Source of the DNA: Hominenteromicrobium mulieris
Lineage (GTDB): Bacteria; Bacillota; Clostridia; Oscillospirales; Acutalibacteraceae
DNA length: 64,000 nt
Reading direction: 5' to 3' (one strand)
NCBI RefSeq assembly: GCF_020687165.1
Contig: NZ_JAJEQC010000001.1
The position numbers and the translations under genes are program-made. The notes under the pieces are model-generated. The model was not told the origin of the DNA. It did no database searches and saw only the letters and a list, made by a program, of their open reading frames with translations. Positions 1 through 8,054 of the stretch are shown here, in pieces; position 1 is the first letter of the stretch, and each line of letters opens with the position of its first letter.

Positions 1-389
1 CAATTGTTGCGAACAGCGCGGAGATGGCGGGCGGCAAGGCAGCGAAAATGCTTGTCTCCGGCGCGATCCCCATTGTGGGCAGCGCGTTTTCCGATGCGTT
101 TTCGGTCATCGTTTCCGGCGCGGCGCTTGTAAAAAACGGCGTGGGGGCATTTGGGTTGCTTGCATCACTCGCGATTTTTCTGCCGCTGTGCATAAAGGCT
201 GCCGCGTGGCTTTTGATTTGCTTTTGCGCGGGGCTTACGGCAGAGGTGTTGGGTCTAAAGCCGCTTGCGTCGTTTTTAAACGGCTGTGCTGCGGCGCTGC
301 GGCTGCTCATTGCGGCGGTATGTAGTGTGGGTGCGGTGGCGGTGGTCTCGGCGGCTGTGGTGCTTTGTGTGCGAGGTGCTTATGCGTGA
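1..389 (+). CDS. spoIIIAE: Stage III sporulation protein AE, C-terminal part
   Basis: The frame is already open at base 1, so the gene starts left of the window and only about the last 128 codons are present. The piece has a conserved-looking stretch (NSAEMAGGKAAKMLVSGAIP) followed by several hydrophobic, Ala/Val-rich membrane segments, as in the C-terminal membrane domain of SpoIIIAE. SpoIIIAE is a mother-cell membrane protein of the SpoIIIA-SpoIIQ channel apparatus that connects mother cell and forespore during engulfment. The stop at 387-389 overlaps the spoIIIAF start at 382 by 8 bases. The identity is supported strongly by the AF-AG-AH genes that follow in the conserved order. Confidence 0.9.
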   Translation, partial: IVANSAEMAGGKAAKMLVSGAIPIVGSAFSDAFSVIVSGAALVKNGVGAFGLLASLAIFLPLCIKAAAWLLICFCAGLTAEVLGLKPLASFLNGCAAALRLLIAAVCSVGAVAVVSAAVVLCVRGAYA

Positions 390-840
390 ATTGTATGCGC
401 TGGTGTTTTCGGTGTGCATGGTGCTCATCGGGACGGAGATGATCGTGCGGCTGTTCCCGGAAAAAAGCGGGTCACTTATCCACGCGCTTGCAGCGCTGAT
501 GCTGCTTGTGGTGCTTGTAAACGGCATTTTAAAGCTGCAAAGCGGGGTCTCGCTCGATTTTGACTTGACCGAAACGGGCGAAGCCGAATCGACGATAACG
601 CAAAGCTACGCGGAAAAGGGCACGGCGATTTTGAAAGAGCGGCTCTCGGCGCTTTTGAAAAGTGCGGGGATGGACGTGCCGGCAGCGAATATCGACATTT
701 GGTACACACAGGACGATGACGGCGCGGTGACGGTGGAACGTGTGCGGGTACGGGTGCGGTTTGCGACAGACATCGACCGCGCGGACGCGCTTTTGCGCAG
801 CGTGCTGACCGAGGCCATCCCGGTGGATGTGTACGTGTAG
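382..840 (+). CDS. spoIIIAF: Stage III sporulation protein AF
   Basis: The protein has 152 residues. Residues 1-45 hold two closely spaced hydrophobic segments (ELYALVFSVCMVLIG and a Leu/Val-rich stretch around residue 30-45), followed by a soluble alpha/beta domain with many charged residues; this is the layout of SpoIIIAF. The ATG at 382 overlaps the end of spoIIIAE by 8 bases, which suggests translational coupling. An open frame extends upstream to 286 but that part lies inside spoIIIAE. SpoIIIAF is a component of the mother-cell SpoIIIA complex needed for late forespore gene expression. Confidence 0.88.
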   Translation: MRELYALVFSVCMVLIGTEMIVRLFPEKSGSLIHALAALMLLVVLVNGILKLQSGVSLDFDLTETGEAESTITQSYAEKGTAILKERLSALLKSAGMDVPAANIDIWYTQDDDGAVTVERVRVRVRFATDIDRADALLRSVLTEAIPVDVYV

Positions 841-874
841 GAGGTGAGGCGAGACGGATAAACTGAAAAGCCTT

Positions 875-1423
875 TTGAAAAACGGTAAGCTGACGTATAT
901 GCTCATTGCAGCCTGCGCGGCGCTCGTTTTATTGATGCTCCTTTGGCCTATGGACACAAAGAACACGGAAAATGAAGCGCCGGAGACGGTGGAACTGGCG
1001 GCGGGAGACTACACCAGAGCGCTTTCCGCGCAGATCGCGCAGATGGTCTCGGCTATCACGGGGGAAAGCGAGCCGCAGGTGACGGTGACGCTGCGTACAA
1101 TGGGCGAAACGGTGTATGCGACCGAAGATAAGCAGAGCGAAAAAAGCGCCGAGGAGTACAGCGGCGAAAGCCTCAACCGCACGCAGACGGACGGCGACAC
1201 GCAGAAGACGTATATCCTGGTGAAGGCGGCGGACGGCTCGCAGAAGCCGCTCATCGTGACGAAAACGGAGCCGGAGATCCGAGGCGTGGTAGTCGTGAGT
1301 CGCGGGGGAGGCGACCCGAAAATGCGGGAGAAGATTGTGGAGGCCGTGAAGACTGCGCTCGATTTATCCTCAACGCAGGTATGCGTGGTGGGGTACAGCG
1401 AATATACATATGGCAACGAATGA
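875..1423 (+). CDS. spoIIIAG: Stage III sporulation protein AG, start codon unusual
   Basis: A single hydrophobic segment (LIAACAALVLLMLLWP) lies near the N-terminus, and the extracytoplasmic part contains a ring-building-motif-like region with VTVTLRTMGETVYA and EIRGVVVVSRGGGDPKMREKIVEAVKTAL, as in SpoIIIAG, which forms a large ring in the intermembrane space. The TTG at 875 given here has no ribosome binding site. A strong site (GGAGG, 840-844) sits 9 bases before codon 854, which is ACG, and the residues encoded from there (TDKLKSLLKNGKL) look like a genuine N-terminus. CTG at 863 is a third possibility. The gene lies between spoIIIAF and spoIIIAH, so the identity is secure but the start is not. 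Confidence 0.87.
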   Translation: MKNGKLTYMLIAACAALVLLMLLWPMDTKNTENEAPETVELAAGDYTRALSAQIAQMVSAITGESEPQVTVTLRTMGETVYATEDKQSEKSAEEYSGESLNRTQTDGDTQKTYILVKAADGSQKPLIVTKTEPEIRGVVVVSRGGGDPKMREKIVEAVKTALDLSSTQVCVVGYSEYTYGNE

Positions 1424-1454
1424 AACCATTCAGTGAAGATCGGAGGAACACGGA

Positions 1455-2093
1455 ATGAAATACGGTAAAAGACAGCTGATCTTGGCATCACTTGTGCTGG
1501 CCCTTGGTGCGGCGGTGTACTTAAATTGGCAGTTTGCGGGCACAAAGGTGCAGAGCGCGGGCGATGTCAGCGAGGAAAGTGCGTCTTCCGCTCTCGGTGC
1601 GGCGCAGCTTGTGAACAACGCCTATGTGGAGACGGTCTCCGACACGCCTATGAACGAGGACGGCGTTCTGCCGGAAACGGAGCCCGCAGACGGTGCGGCG
1701 GAAAGCAGCGCGGCAGAAGAAACAGCGGCTGCGGTATCGGCTTCCGCAAAGCTTTCGGACGCCCGCTTGACGCGCCAGACCGCACGGGATGAGGCTGTGG
1801 AGCTGCTGGAGGACATCCTGAAAGACGACAGCGCCGAGGTCGCCGTAAAGCAGGCCGCCGTGGACGAAGCTGCGGTTATCGCGCAGAACATTTTGAAAGA
1901 GACAAACATAGAGTCCCTCATAGAAGCGAAGGGCTTTACGGAGTGCGTGGCGTACATCAACGGCGAGAGCTGCACGGTGGTTGTAAACGGCGACATGGAG
2001 GACGAACAGAACGCGCTCATCGTGCGGGACATTGCAGTTTCCGAAAGCGGCGTCAGCGCGGAAAACGTGAAGATCATTTCTGCGGCGAAATAA
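1455..2093 (+). CDS. spoIIIAH: Stage III sporulation protein AH
   Basis: The protein has 212 residues, with an N-terminal membrane anchor (LILASLVLALGAAVYLNWQF), an acidic Ala/Glu/Ser-rich linker to about residue 95, then the SpoIIIAH-type C-terminal domain with TRQTARDEAVELLEDIL and IESLIEAKGFTECVAYING. In the known family this domain interlocks with forespore SpoIIQ to form the intercellular channel. GGAGGA at 1441-1446 precedes the ATG. It is the last gene of the spoIIIA operon here; the linker is longer and more acidic than in Bacillus subtilis, which is common in Clostridia. Confidence 0.92.
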   Translation: MKYGKRQLILASLVLALGAAVYLNWQFAGTKVQSAGDVSEESASSALGAAQLVNNAYVETVSDTPMNEDGVLPETEPADGAAESSAAEETAAAVSASAKLSDARLTRQTARDEAVELLEDILKDDSAEVAVKQAAVDEAAVIAQNILKETNIESLIEAKGFTECVAYINGESCTVVVNGDMEDEQNALIVRDIAVSESGVSAENVKIISAAK

Positions 2094-2104
2094 AAGATGA
2101 TTTC

Positions 2105-2133
2105 TTGCATTTTACCGTTTATCGTGGTATACT
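2105..2133 (+). promoter_or_regulatory. SigA-type promoter
   Basis: TTGCAT at 2105-2110 and TATACT at 2128-2133 are separated by exactly 17 bases. The predicted transcript starts near 2140 and runs through a structured leader and terminator before reaching nusB. Confidence 0.7.
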
Positions 2134-2139
2134 ATTCCA

Positions 2140-2257
2140 GAACATATCGGCGTGTATGTCTGGAGCTTGAAAACTGCACATCAAACGGCACCGGTGAAAA
2201 CCGAAAGTGCCTGATTTCTGCTCAAATTGCCTGCCGATCTTTCGGCGGGCTTTTTTG
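2140..2257 (+). ncRNA. Structured leader RNA or small RNA of unknown class before nusB
   Basis: Between the promoter and the terminator lies a nested irregular hairpin: GAGC 2163-2166 with GCTC 2220-2223, ATCA 2180-2183 with TGAT 2212-2215, GGCAC 2187-2191 with GTGCC 2207-2211, and CGGT 2192-2195 with ACCG 2200-2203 closing a GAAA tetraloop. Large internal loops on the 5' side are reminiscent of a ligand-binding RNA. I cannot match it to a riboswitch class I know. It could be an attenuating leader of nusB or an independent small RNA. Confidence 0.45.
2229..2257 (+). terminator. Intrinsic terminator before nusB
   Basis: GCCTGCCGA (2229-2237) pairs with TCGGCGGGC (2242-2250) across a TCTT loop and is followed by TTTTTTG. 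Confidence 0.88.
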
Positions 2258-2316
2258 TTTATATCCGCCATGAATCACGCAATGAATTTTATTGAGATAA
2301 GGGAAAGGAACCGAGT

Positions 2317-2754
2317 ATGACGAAAAGAAGAGAATCGAGAGAACAGGCTTTTACGCTGCTTTTTGAAAAGACCGTGACGGGCGACAGCATGGAAGACATC
2401 ATTGAAATGGCGAAGGAAGCGCGCGACGTCGTTATCGATCCGTACTGCGAAAAGCTGACCGCTTTGACGGAGCTTTATTTAGACGAGATCGACCACACGA
2501 TCGAAGAAAATCTGCGCGGCTGGAGTTTGCGCCGTCTTTCTAAAATGACGCTGACGATTTTGCGCGTTGCCGTGTGCGAGATGCAGTTTATGCAGGCCGA
2601 CGATGTTCCGGTGAGCGTTTCCATCAACGAGGCGGTGGAGCTTGCAAAAATTTACGGCAACGAAAAGGACGCTTCTTACGTAAACGGCGTACTTTCCACG
2701 ATTGCAAAGAAGCTTGAGGGAGCGAAGAACGAGACGGAGAGCGAAAATGCCTAA
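2317..2754 (+). CDS. nusB: Transcription antitermination factor NusB
   Basis: The 145-residue protein starts RRESREQAFTLLFE, the usual NusB beginning, and contains the C-terminal DVPVSVSINEAVELAKIYG and YVNGVLSTIAK blocks typical of the all-helical NusB fold. NusB with NusE (S10) binds BoxA of rRNA leaders and promotes processive rRNA transcription. The ATG follows GGGAAAGGA. Its stop overlaps the next gene by 8 bases, starting the tightly packed nusB-xseA-xseB-ispA cluster. Confidence 0.95.
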   Translation: MTKRRESREQAFTLLFEKTVTGDSMEDIIEMAKEARDVVIDPYCEKLTALTELYLDEIDHTIEENLRGWSLRRLSKMTLTILRVAVCEMQFMQADDVPVSVSINEAVELAKIYGNEKDASYVNGVLSTIAKKLEGAKNETESENA

Positions 2755-3682
2755 CATCAGCGTGCTCGGTTTAGACACCAGCAATTACACAACGAGCGCC
2801 GCGTTTTTTTGTGACGGCGAAATGGACAGCCGCGGCATGATTTTGCCTGTGAAGGAGGGCGAGATCGGATTGCGCCAGAGTGACGCGGTGTTTCACCACA
2901 CGCGCCAGCTGCCGGAGGTGCTGTCCATGCTCGGTGATAAGATCGGCGGGGCGAAGGTCATTGGCGTTTCGGAGCGTCCGCGTGATGCGAAGGACTCCTA
3001 TATGCCGTGCTTCTTGGTGGGCATCGGCGCGGCGCAGATGCTTGCGCAGGCGTTAGGGGTGCCGCTGCGGCGCTTTTCGCACCAGCAGGGGCACATTGCG
3101 GCGGCGCTTTACTCTGCCCAACGACTGGACTTGCTGCACGAGCGCTTTTTGGCGTTTCACATGTCCGGCGGCACAACGGAAGCGGTTTTGGTAGAACCTG
3201 TGGAGGGTGACAAAATGTTTCGCACGCGTCTTGTTGCGTCTTCACTCGATTTAAAGGCCGGGCAGGTCATTGACCGCATCGGCGTGATGCTCGGTCTGCC
3301 GTTTCCGGCTGGCAAGCATTTAGACCCCATTGCGTGCAATTATACGGAAAGACTGCGCGTGCGCGCTTCGATGAAAGGCGCGAACTGCTCGCTTTCCGGT
3401 GTGGAAAACAAGTGCCGCGAGCTGATGAAAAAGGGCGCGCCGAAGGAGGAAATCGCCGCGACGTGCATGGCGTACGTCATTGCGGCATCGGACGCGATGT
3501 GTAAGGCGCTTATCGAGACATTCGGCGATTTGCCCGTGGTGTTTTCGGGCGGCGTGTCTTCAAACTCCATGCTGCGCGCGCACATGAGTGAAAAGTACGG
3601 CGCACTGTTTGCGGAGCCGCGTTTTTCGGCGGATAACGCTGCCGGCATCGCCGTTTTGGCGTCACTTTCGCAGGAGGCCTGA
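2747..3682 (+). CDS. TsaD/Kae1-like protein (peptidase M22 family paralogue)
   Basis: The 311-residue protein begins SVLGLDTSNYTTSAAFF, the ASKHA-fold start shared with TsaD (Gcp/Kae1). It keeps a His pair in the sequence HQQGHIAAAL (compare the metal-binding HxEGH of TsaD), FHMSGGTTEAVLV, DRIGVMLGLPFPAGKHLD and VFSGGVSSNSMLR. True TsaD forms the tRNA t6A37 threonylcarbamoyl transferase; this protein diverges around several motifs and is probably the clostridial paralogue often placed between nusB and xseA. ATG at 2747 overlaps the nusB end. Its function is unknown, and whether it carries threonylcarbamoylation activity cannot be told from sequence alone. Confidence 0.8.
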   Translation: MPNISVLGLDTSNYTTSAAFFCDGEMDSRGMILPVKEGEIGLRQSDAVFHHTRQLPEVLSMLGDKIGGAKVIGVSERPRDAKDSYMPCFLVGIGAAQMLAQALGVPLRRFSHQQGHIAAALYSAQRLDLLHERFLAFHMSGGTTEAVLVEPVEGDKMFRTRLVASSLDLKAGQVIDRIGVMLGLPFPAGKHLDPIACNYTERLRVRASMKGANCSLSGVENKCRELMKKGAPKEEIAATCMAYVIAASDAMCKALIETFGDLPVVFSGGVSSNSMLRAHMSEKYGALFAEPRFSADNAAGIAVLASLSQEA

Positions 3683-3683
3683 T

Positions 3684-4901
3684 ATGCGCGTTTTATCGGT
3701 TTCGCAGATCAACTTTTTTATAAAGTCGCTTATTGAGGGTGACGGCCGCATGCGCGACATTTACGCGCGCGGCGAAATTTCCAATTTTACCGATCACTAC
3801 CGCTCCGGACATCTGTATTTTTCGCTGAAAGACGAAAAGTCCGTTTTGAAGGCGGTCATGTTTTCGTCTGCCGCGCGGCGGCTGCGTTTTTGCCCGAAAG
3901 AGGGCATGCGCGTTATCGTGCGCGGGCGTGTGGCCGTGTATGAGCCCGGCGGGCAGTACCAATTCTATGTGGAGGAAATGCAGCCGGACGGCGTGGGCGC
4001 GCTGAGCTTAGCGTTTGAGCAGCTGAAAGAAAAGCTTGCTGCCGAGGGGCTGTTCGCGGAAGAACACAAGCGGCCGATCCCGCCGTTTCCGGCGCGCATC
4101 GGCGTTATTACATCGCCGACGGGCGCGGCGGTGCAGGATATTCGCAACATACTCTCGCGGCGCTGGCCTGCGGCGGAGATCGTGTTTTGCCCGGTGCTTG
4201 TGCAGGGCGAGGACGCAGCGGCGCAGCTTACGGCGGCGGTGAAATTGATGAACGCCCAAAAGGCGGCGGATGTCATCATCATCGGGCGCGGCGGCGGCTC
4301 CGCGGAGGATTTGGCCGCATTCAACGACGAGACGCTCGCAAGGGCAGTGTTCGCGTCGAAGATACCCGTCATCTCCGCTGTGGGGCACGAGACGGATTTT
4401 ACGATTTGCGATTTTGTCGCGGACTTGAGAGCGCCAACGCCGAGCGCGGCGGCAGAGCTTGCCGTGCCGGACAGGGAAGAAATGCGTGCGGCACTTGCGC
4501 AGCTGACGCGCCGTTTGTGCGGCAGCGTGCAGGCGGGGCTTGACGATCGGCGGCAGATGCTCGATGCGCTTGCAAGCGCAAACGTGCTGCAAAACCCGTC
4601 CGCGTGGCTTTCACCGCGTAGGCAGGCGCTCCGAAACACGGTGCAGAGCCTGACGCACAGCGCCGAGCGAAGAATTTTGAAAGAGAAAAACGAGCTTGCT
4701 GCGCTTTCCGCACGGTTAGACGCAATGAGCCCGCTGAAGGTGCTTTCACGCGGATATGCGATCGTGTCCGACGGAAACGGGAAAGTGATAAAGCGCACGG
4801 AAGACGCAAAGCCGGGCGACGTTTTGACAGCGCGCGTAGAGGACGGCGCGATCACCGTGCAGGTGCAGAAAACAGAAAAGAGGGAAATGACCGATGCCTA
4901 A
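3684..4901 (+). CDS. xseA: Exodeoxyribonuclease VII large subunit
   Basis: The 405-residue protein shows the N-terminal OB-fold (ISNFTDHYRSGHLYFSLKDE), then the central nuclease region with IGVITSPTGAAVQDI, GRGGGSAEDL and PVISAVGHETDFTICDFVADLRAPTPSAAAE, then a coiled-coil-like C-terminal part ending in LSRGYAIV. With XseB it degrades single-stranded DNA to acid-insoluble oligonucleotides. The ATG at 3684 has AGGAGG at 3672-3677; it starts 1 base after the previous stop. The 3' end overlaps xseB by 8 bases. Confidence 0.96.
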   Translation: MRVLSVSQINFFIKSLIEGDGRMRDIYARGEISNFTDHYRSGHLYFSLKDEKSVLKAVMFSSAARRLRFCPKEGMRVIVRGRVAVYEPGGQYQFYVEEMQPDGVGALSLAFEQLKEKLAAEGLFAEEHKRPIPPFPARIGVITSPTGAAVQDIRNILSRRWPAAEIVFCPVLVQGEDAAAQLTAAVKLMNAQKAADVIIIGRGGGSAEDLAAFNDETLARAVFASKIPVISAVGHETDFTICDFVADLRAPTPSAAAELAVPDREEMRAALAQLTRRLCGSVQAGLDDRRQMLDALASANVLQNPSAWLSPRRQALRNTVQSLTHSAERRILKEKNELAALSARLDAMSPLKVLSRGYAIVSDGNGKVIKRTEDAKPGDVLTARVEDGAITVQVQKTEKREMTDA

Positions 4902-5097
4902 AAAAACCATGACCTTTGAAGACGCGATGCTGCGCCTTCGCGAGGTGACCGAGACGCTCGAAAAGGGAGATGTGACGCTGGAGGAATCTGTGAAGCTTTT
5001 TAGCGAGGGCGCGGAGCTTTCCCGCTTTTGCTATGAGAAATTAAACACGGCCGAACAGAAAATTACGGAGCTGAGTGCTGCGAAAACGGAGGAATAA
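4894..5097 (+). CDS. xseB: Exodeoxyribonuclease VII small subunit
   Basis: The 67-residue acidic helical protein contains MTFEDAMLRLREVTETLEKGDVTLEESVKLFSEG, the full XseB signature. Several copies bind the C-terminal helices of XseA to form exonuclease VII. It overlaps xseA by 8 bases (translational coupling) and is 2 bases from ispA. Confidence 0.95.
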   Translation: MPKKTMTFEDAMLRLREVTETLEKGDVTLEESVKLFSEGAELSRFCYEKLNTAEQKITELSAAKTEE

Positions 5098-5099
5098 AA

Positions 5100-5975
5100 A
5101 TGGAAGACAGGGTAAAACGCATTGAAAAAGCCTTAGATCATTTTTTGCCGGAGCGCAAGGGCTCGCTTTCCGAGACCGTGACCGACGCCATGCGCTATTC
5201 GCTTTTAAACGGCGGCAAGCGTGTGCGCGCCGTTTTAACGCTTGCGTTCTGCGAGCTGTGCGGCGGCGATGAAGACATGGCGATGCCGTTTGCGTGTGCC
5301 GTGGAGATGGTACATGCGTATTCGCTCATCCACGATGACCTGCCGTGCATGGATAACGACGATATGCGCCGCGGTAAGCCCTCTAACCACAAGTTCTACG
5401 GTGAAAATTACGCATTGCTTGCGGGCGACGGCCTTTTGACAAAAGCATTTGAAACGGCGCTGAGCAGTGAAGCATTCCGAAATGTCGGCATGGAGCGCGC
5501 TGCGTATGCGGCGGCGGTGCTTGCGCGCTGCGCGGGCGAGCACGGTATGGTGGGCGGCCAGTGCATTGACCTTGCAACCGAAAACCGCACCGTTTCGCTC
5601 GATGAGCTGTGCGAAAAAGACACCGGCAAGACCGCGAACCTCATCATGGCGGCATGCATGATGGGCTGCATTGCGGCGGGTGCGAACGAAACGCAGATCA
5701 ATGCAGCAAAGGAATACGCGCTGCATATCGGTTTGGCGTTCCAGATCCGCGACGATATTCTGGACGTGACCGGTGACGCCAAGGAGCTTGGCAAGAACAT
5801 CGGTGTGGATGCACAAAACGCGCGCTGCACGTATGTTTCCATTTTGGGCGTGGAAAAAGCGCAGGCGCTCGTCGATGAGCATACCGAAAAGGCGCTTCAT
5901 GCGCTTGACGCGTTTGACGCGGACAGCACGTTCCTGCACGAGTTTGCGGAAAAGCTCGCGACGCGCAGCAAGTAA
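5100..5975 (+). CDS. ispA: Farnesyl diphosphate synthase (short-chain polyprenyl synthase)
   Basis: The 291-residue protein has GGKRVRAVL, the first aspartate-rich motif DDLPCMDNDD (DDxxxxD type) at about residues 81-90, and the second motif RDDILD near residue 220. These bind magnesium-diphosphate of the allylic substrate. It condenses IPP with DMAPP/GPP to farnesyl diphosphate for undecaprenyl phosphate and related lipids. The position after xseA-xseB is the standard Firmicutes arrangement. ATG at 5100 is preceded by GGAGGA; the last base of its TAA is shared with the next ATG. Confidence 0.94.
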   Translation: MEDRVKRIEKALDHFLPERKGSLSETVTDAMRYSLLNGGKRVRAVLTLAFCELCGGDEDMAMPFACAVEMVHAYSLIHDDLPCMDNDDMRRGKPSNHKFYGENYALLAGDGLLTKAFETALSSEAFRNVGMERAAYAAAVLARCAGEHGMVGGQCIDLATENRTVSLDELCEKDTGKTANLIMAACMMGCIAAGANETQINAAKEYALHIGLAFQIRDDILDVTGDAKELGKNIGVDAQNARCTYVSILGVEKAQALVDEHTEKALHALDAFDADSTFLHEFAEKLATRSK

Positions 5976-6832
5976 TGAAACGCACACTGGAGTTCGTCAT
6001 CGACTGCGGACAGGAAAACATGGACGTACGCACGTTCGTGCGGCGGTACTTAGGGTTTTCCGCACGCATTTTAACGGCGCTGAAATACGAGGGAGAGATG
6101 CTTAAAAACGGCGAACCCGTGCACAGCAATGCAGTTTTGAAAGCCGGCGATACGCTGACTTTGACGCTGCTTGAAACGGGTGAAGCGTATGAAAAAGCCG
6201 ACCTGCCGTTTGCGGTTTTATATGAGGACGAGGATTTTTTAGTGCTCGATAAGCCGTACAATATGCCCGTGCACCCCTCGCCGGGGCACGACCGCGACAG
6301 CGTTTTAAATGCGGCGGCGTGGTATTTTCAAAATACGCCGGACTTTGTGTTTCGGCCGTTGTACCGCTTAGACCGGGATACGACCGGCGCACTGGTGCTG
6401 GCGAAAAACAAATTTGCCGCAAACGCAAAGCTGACGAAAACGTACCGCGCCGTGTGCGAGGGCGAAACGCCCGAAAGCGGATGTGTGAATGTGCCCATCG
6501 GGTTAAAGCCGGGGCATAAGGTGGAGCGCTGCGCGGGCATCGGAGATGAAGCCGTGACGGAATTTCAAACGGTGAAAACGAGCGGCGGGTACAGTCTCGT
6601 TGACTTCCATTTGAAAACCGGGCGCACGCACCAGATTCGCGTGCACATGGCGCACCTTGGGCATCCCGTGGCGGGGGACGACCTTTACGGCGGGCATTTG
6701 GACAGAACGGAGCACCAGATGCTCTGCTGCCGTGCAGTGCATCTTTTATGCCCGGCGCTCGACATTGATAAAACGGTCGTGACGGATTTTTCGGCGGAAC
6801 AAAAGGCGTGTTTCCCGGAGCTTTTTCAATGA
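5975..6832 (+). CDS. RluA/RluD-family 23S rRNA or tRNA pseudouridine synthase
   Basis: The 285-residue protein has an S4-like N-terminal part (residues 1-60, VRTFVRRYLGFSARILTALK), then the catalytic region RPLYRLDRDTTGALVLAKN with the conserved Asp of RLD, and KTGRTHQIRVHMAHLGHPVAGDDLYGG. It converts specific uridines to pseudouridine in structured RNA; the exact target cannot be assigned. The ATG overlaps the ispA stop by one base (TAATG), so it is coupled to the cluster. Confidence 0.9.
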   Translation: MKRTLEFVIDCGQENMDVRTFVRRYLGFSARILTALKYEGEMLKNGEPVHSNAVLKAGDTLTLTLLETGEAYEKADLPFAVLYEDEDFLVLDKPYNMPVHPSPGHDRDSVLNAAAWYFQNTPDFVFRPLYRLDRDTTGALVLAKNKFAANAKLTKTYRAVCEGETPESGCVNVPIGLKPGHKVERCAGIGDEAVTEFQTVKTSGGYSLVDFHLKTGRTHQIRVHMAHLGHPVAGDDLYGGHLDRTEHQMLCCRAVHLLCPALDIDKTVVTDFSAEQKACFPELFQ

Positions 6833-6863
6833 AAAACACCCCGCAGCTTTAAAACTGCGGGGT
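6833..6863. terminator. Hairpin between convergent genes, terminator for the minus-strand marR gene
   Basis: ACCCCGCAG (6838-6846) pairs perfectly with CTGCGGGGT (6855-6863). On the minus strand the stem is followed by GTTTTTC; on the plus strand there is no T tract. Confidence 0.75.
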
Positions 6864-6883
6864 AGTCCATATCAAGTGAAATT

Positions 6884-7351
6884 TTACTCCACGTCCGTAT
6901 GGATGAGGCGGTCTAACAGTGTGATGAGTAAAATGCGCTCTTCATCGGAAAGGTCGCGCGTGACGCTTTTGGCCCAATCCTGCAAAATCTCGCGGATGAC
7001 GGGCACGAGATTTTCGCCGCTTTCTGTGACGTAGAGGTTGTTTTCGCGGCGATCTTCCTTGCCGGTTTCGCGCGAAATGTAGCCGAGCTCTTCAAGGCGT
7101 TTTGTGCGGCGTGCTACGGTGCATTTGTCGATATACATATGCGAGACGATGGCGTCCTGCGTGGTGCCGGGGTGGCGGTTGATGTAGAGCAGGATCATCG
7201 GCATGCCACCTACAAAGCCGTAGCCGCGCAGACGGTCATCCATATATTTTTTACGCTGGCGGTGCAGATAGGTGAAGCTGCGGCTTAGATCACGCGGAAA
7301 ATCCGCAAGGCGCTCCTGTTCGGTTTCTGCTGTTTTCTGTTCTTCCGGCAT
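6884..7351 (-). CDS. MarR family transcriptional regulator
   Basis: The 155-residue protein has a winged helix-turn-helix with PGTTQDAIVSHMYIDKCTVARRTKRLEELGYI followed by a wing containing RETGKEDRRENNLYVTESG, the usual MarR pattern with the DxR motif. It probably binds a nearby palindromic operator and responds to a small molecule. It lies 71 bases downstream of the GNAT gene on the same strand, so these could form an operon. No ligand can be proposed. Confidence 0.85.
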   Translation of the reverse strand: MPEEQKTAETEQERLADFPRDLSRSFTYLHRQRKKYMDDRLRGYGFVGGMPMILLYINRHPGTTQDAIVSHMYIDKCTVARRTKRLEELGYISRETGKEDRRENNLYVTESGENLVPVIREILQDWAKSVTRDLSDEERILLITLLDRLIHTDVE

Positions 7352-7422
7352 GCTTACACCTCCGTATGGTTTATGGCTTTATTATATGGCTTTTGTGCGA
7401 AAAAGTCAATTCAAAAATCTGC

Positions 7423-8007
7423 CTATTCCGCGATAAACGGGTGACAGACGCGCTTATACAGCTCGTCGTCGAACATAACGTGATAAATGTTTTCGAGCTC
7501 ATGCAGCACGACTTTCGCTTCCGGTACGGGCTGCGCGATGGGCAGCACAAGTATATTGAAATCCACGCCGTACAAAAGGCTTTTTGCTTTTGTCATTTCG
7601 CACCCGCAGCGCTCATAAAACGCGATGCGGCGGCGACGGATGTTGACTTCTTCTTCGGCTTCGGCGCTCTCAACGCTTTCCACTTCGAGCAAAAGACCGT
7701 CACGGTCTTTCATTTCTGTGCGCAGCAGGGGAAAAGTCTTGCTGCCGATGCCCGTGCCGCGCAGGTCTTTTTTGACGGCGAAATAATCAAGCAGGGCGTA
7801 TTTGCCGTTTTCCGTGCACGAAAAATAGGCGTAGGCGCAGAGTGAATCGGTTTCGTCGTAAAAGCCGTAACACGGGTAGCAGTTTTTATTGTAGAGCATT
7901 TCCATGCTTGCAAAGGGGCGCAGCTCGCTCGGCGGGAATGCCTCGTGCATATATGCGTTGTAAATTTCGCGAATTTCGTCTAAATTCAGCTTTTTAATGT
8001 GTAACAA
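7423..8007 (-). CDS. GNAT family N-acetyltransferase
   Basis: The 194-residue protein contains YALLDYFAVKKDLRGTGIGSKTF, matching motif A of GNAT enzymes (acetyl-CoA pyrophosphate binding, R/Q-x-x-G-x-G), and RIAFYERCGCEMTKA as motif B. It would transfer an acetyl group to an amine; the substrate is unknown. It is divergent from yhcC-like 8055, and the 47-base gap must hold both promoters. Confidence 0.8.
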   Translation of the reverse strand: MLHIKKLNLDEIREIYNAYMHEAFPPSELRPFASMEMLYNKNCYPCYGFYDETDSLCAYAYFSCTENGKYALLDYFAVKKDLRGTGIGSKTFPLLRTEMKDRDGLLLEVESVESAEAEEEVNIRRRRIAFYERCGCEMTKAKSLLYGVDFNILVLPIAQPVPEAKVVLHELENIYHVMFDDELYKRVCHPFIAE

Positions 8008-8054
8008 ATACTCAACTCCTATTATTATTTTGGACCAAGCAAAGGAGCTTTACT

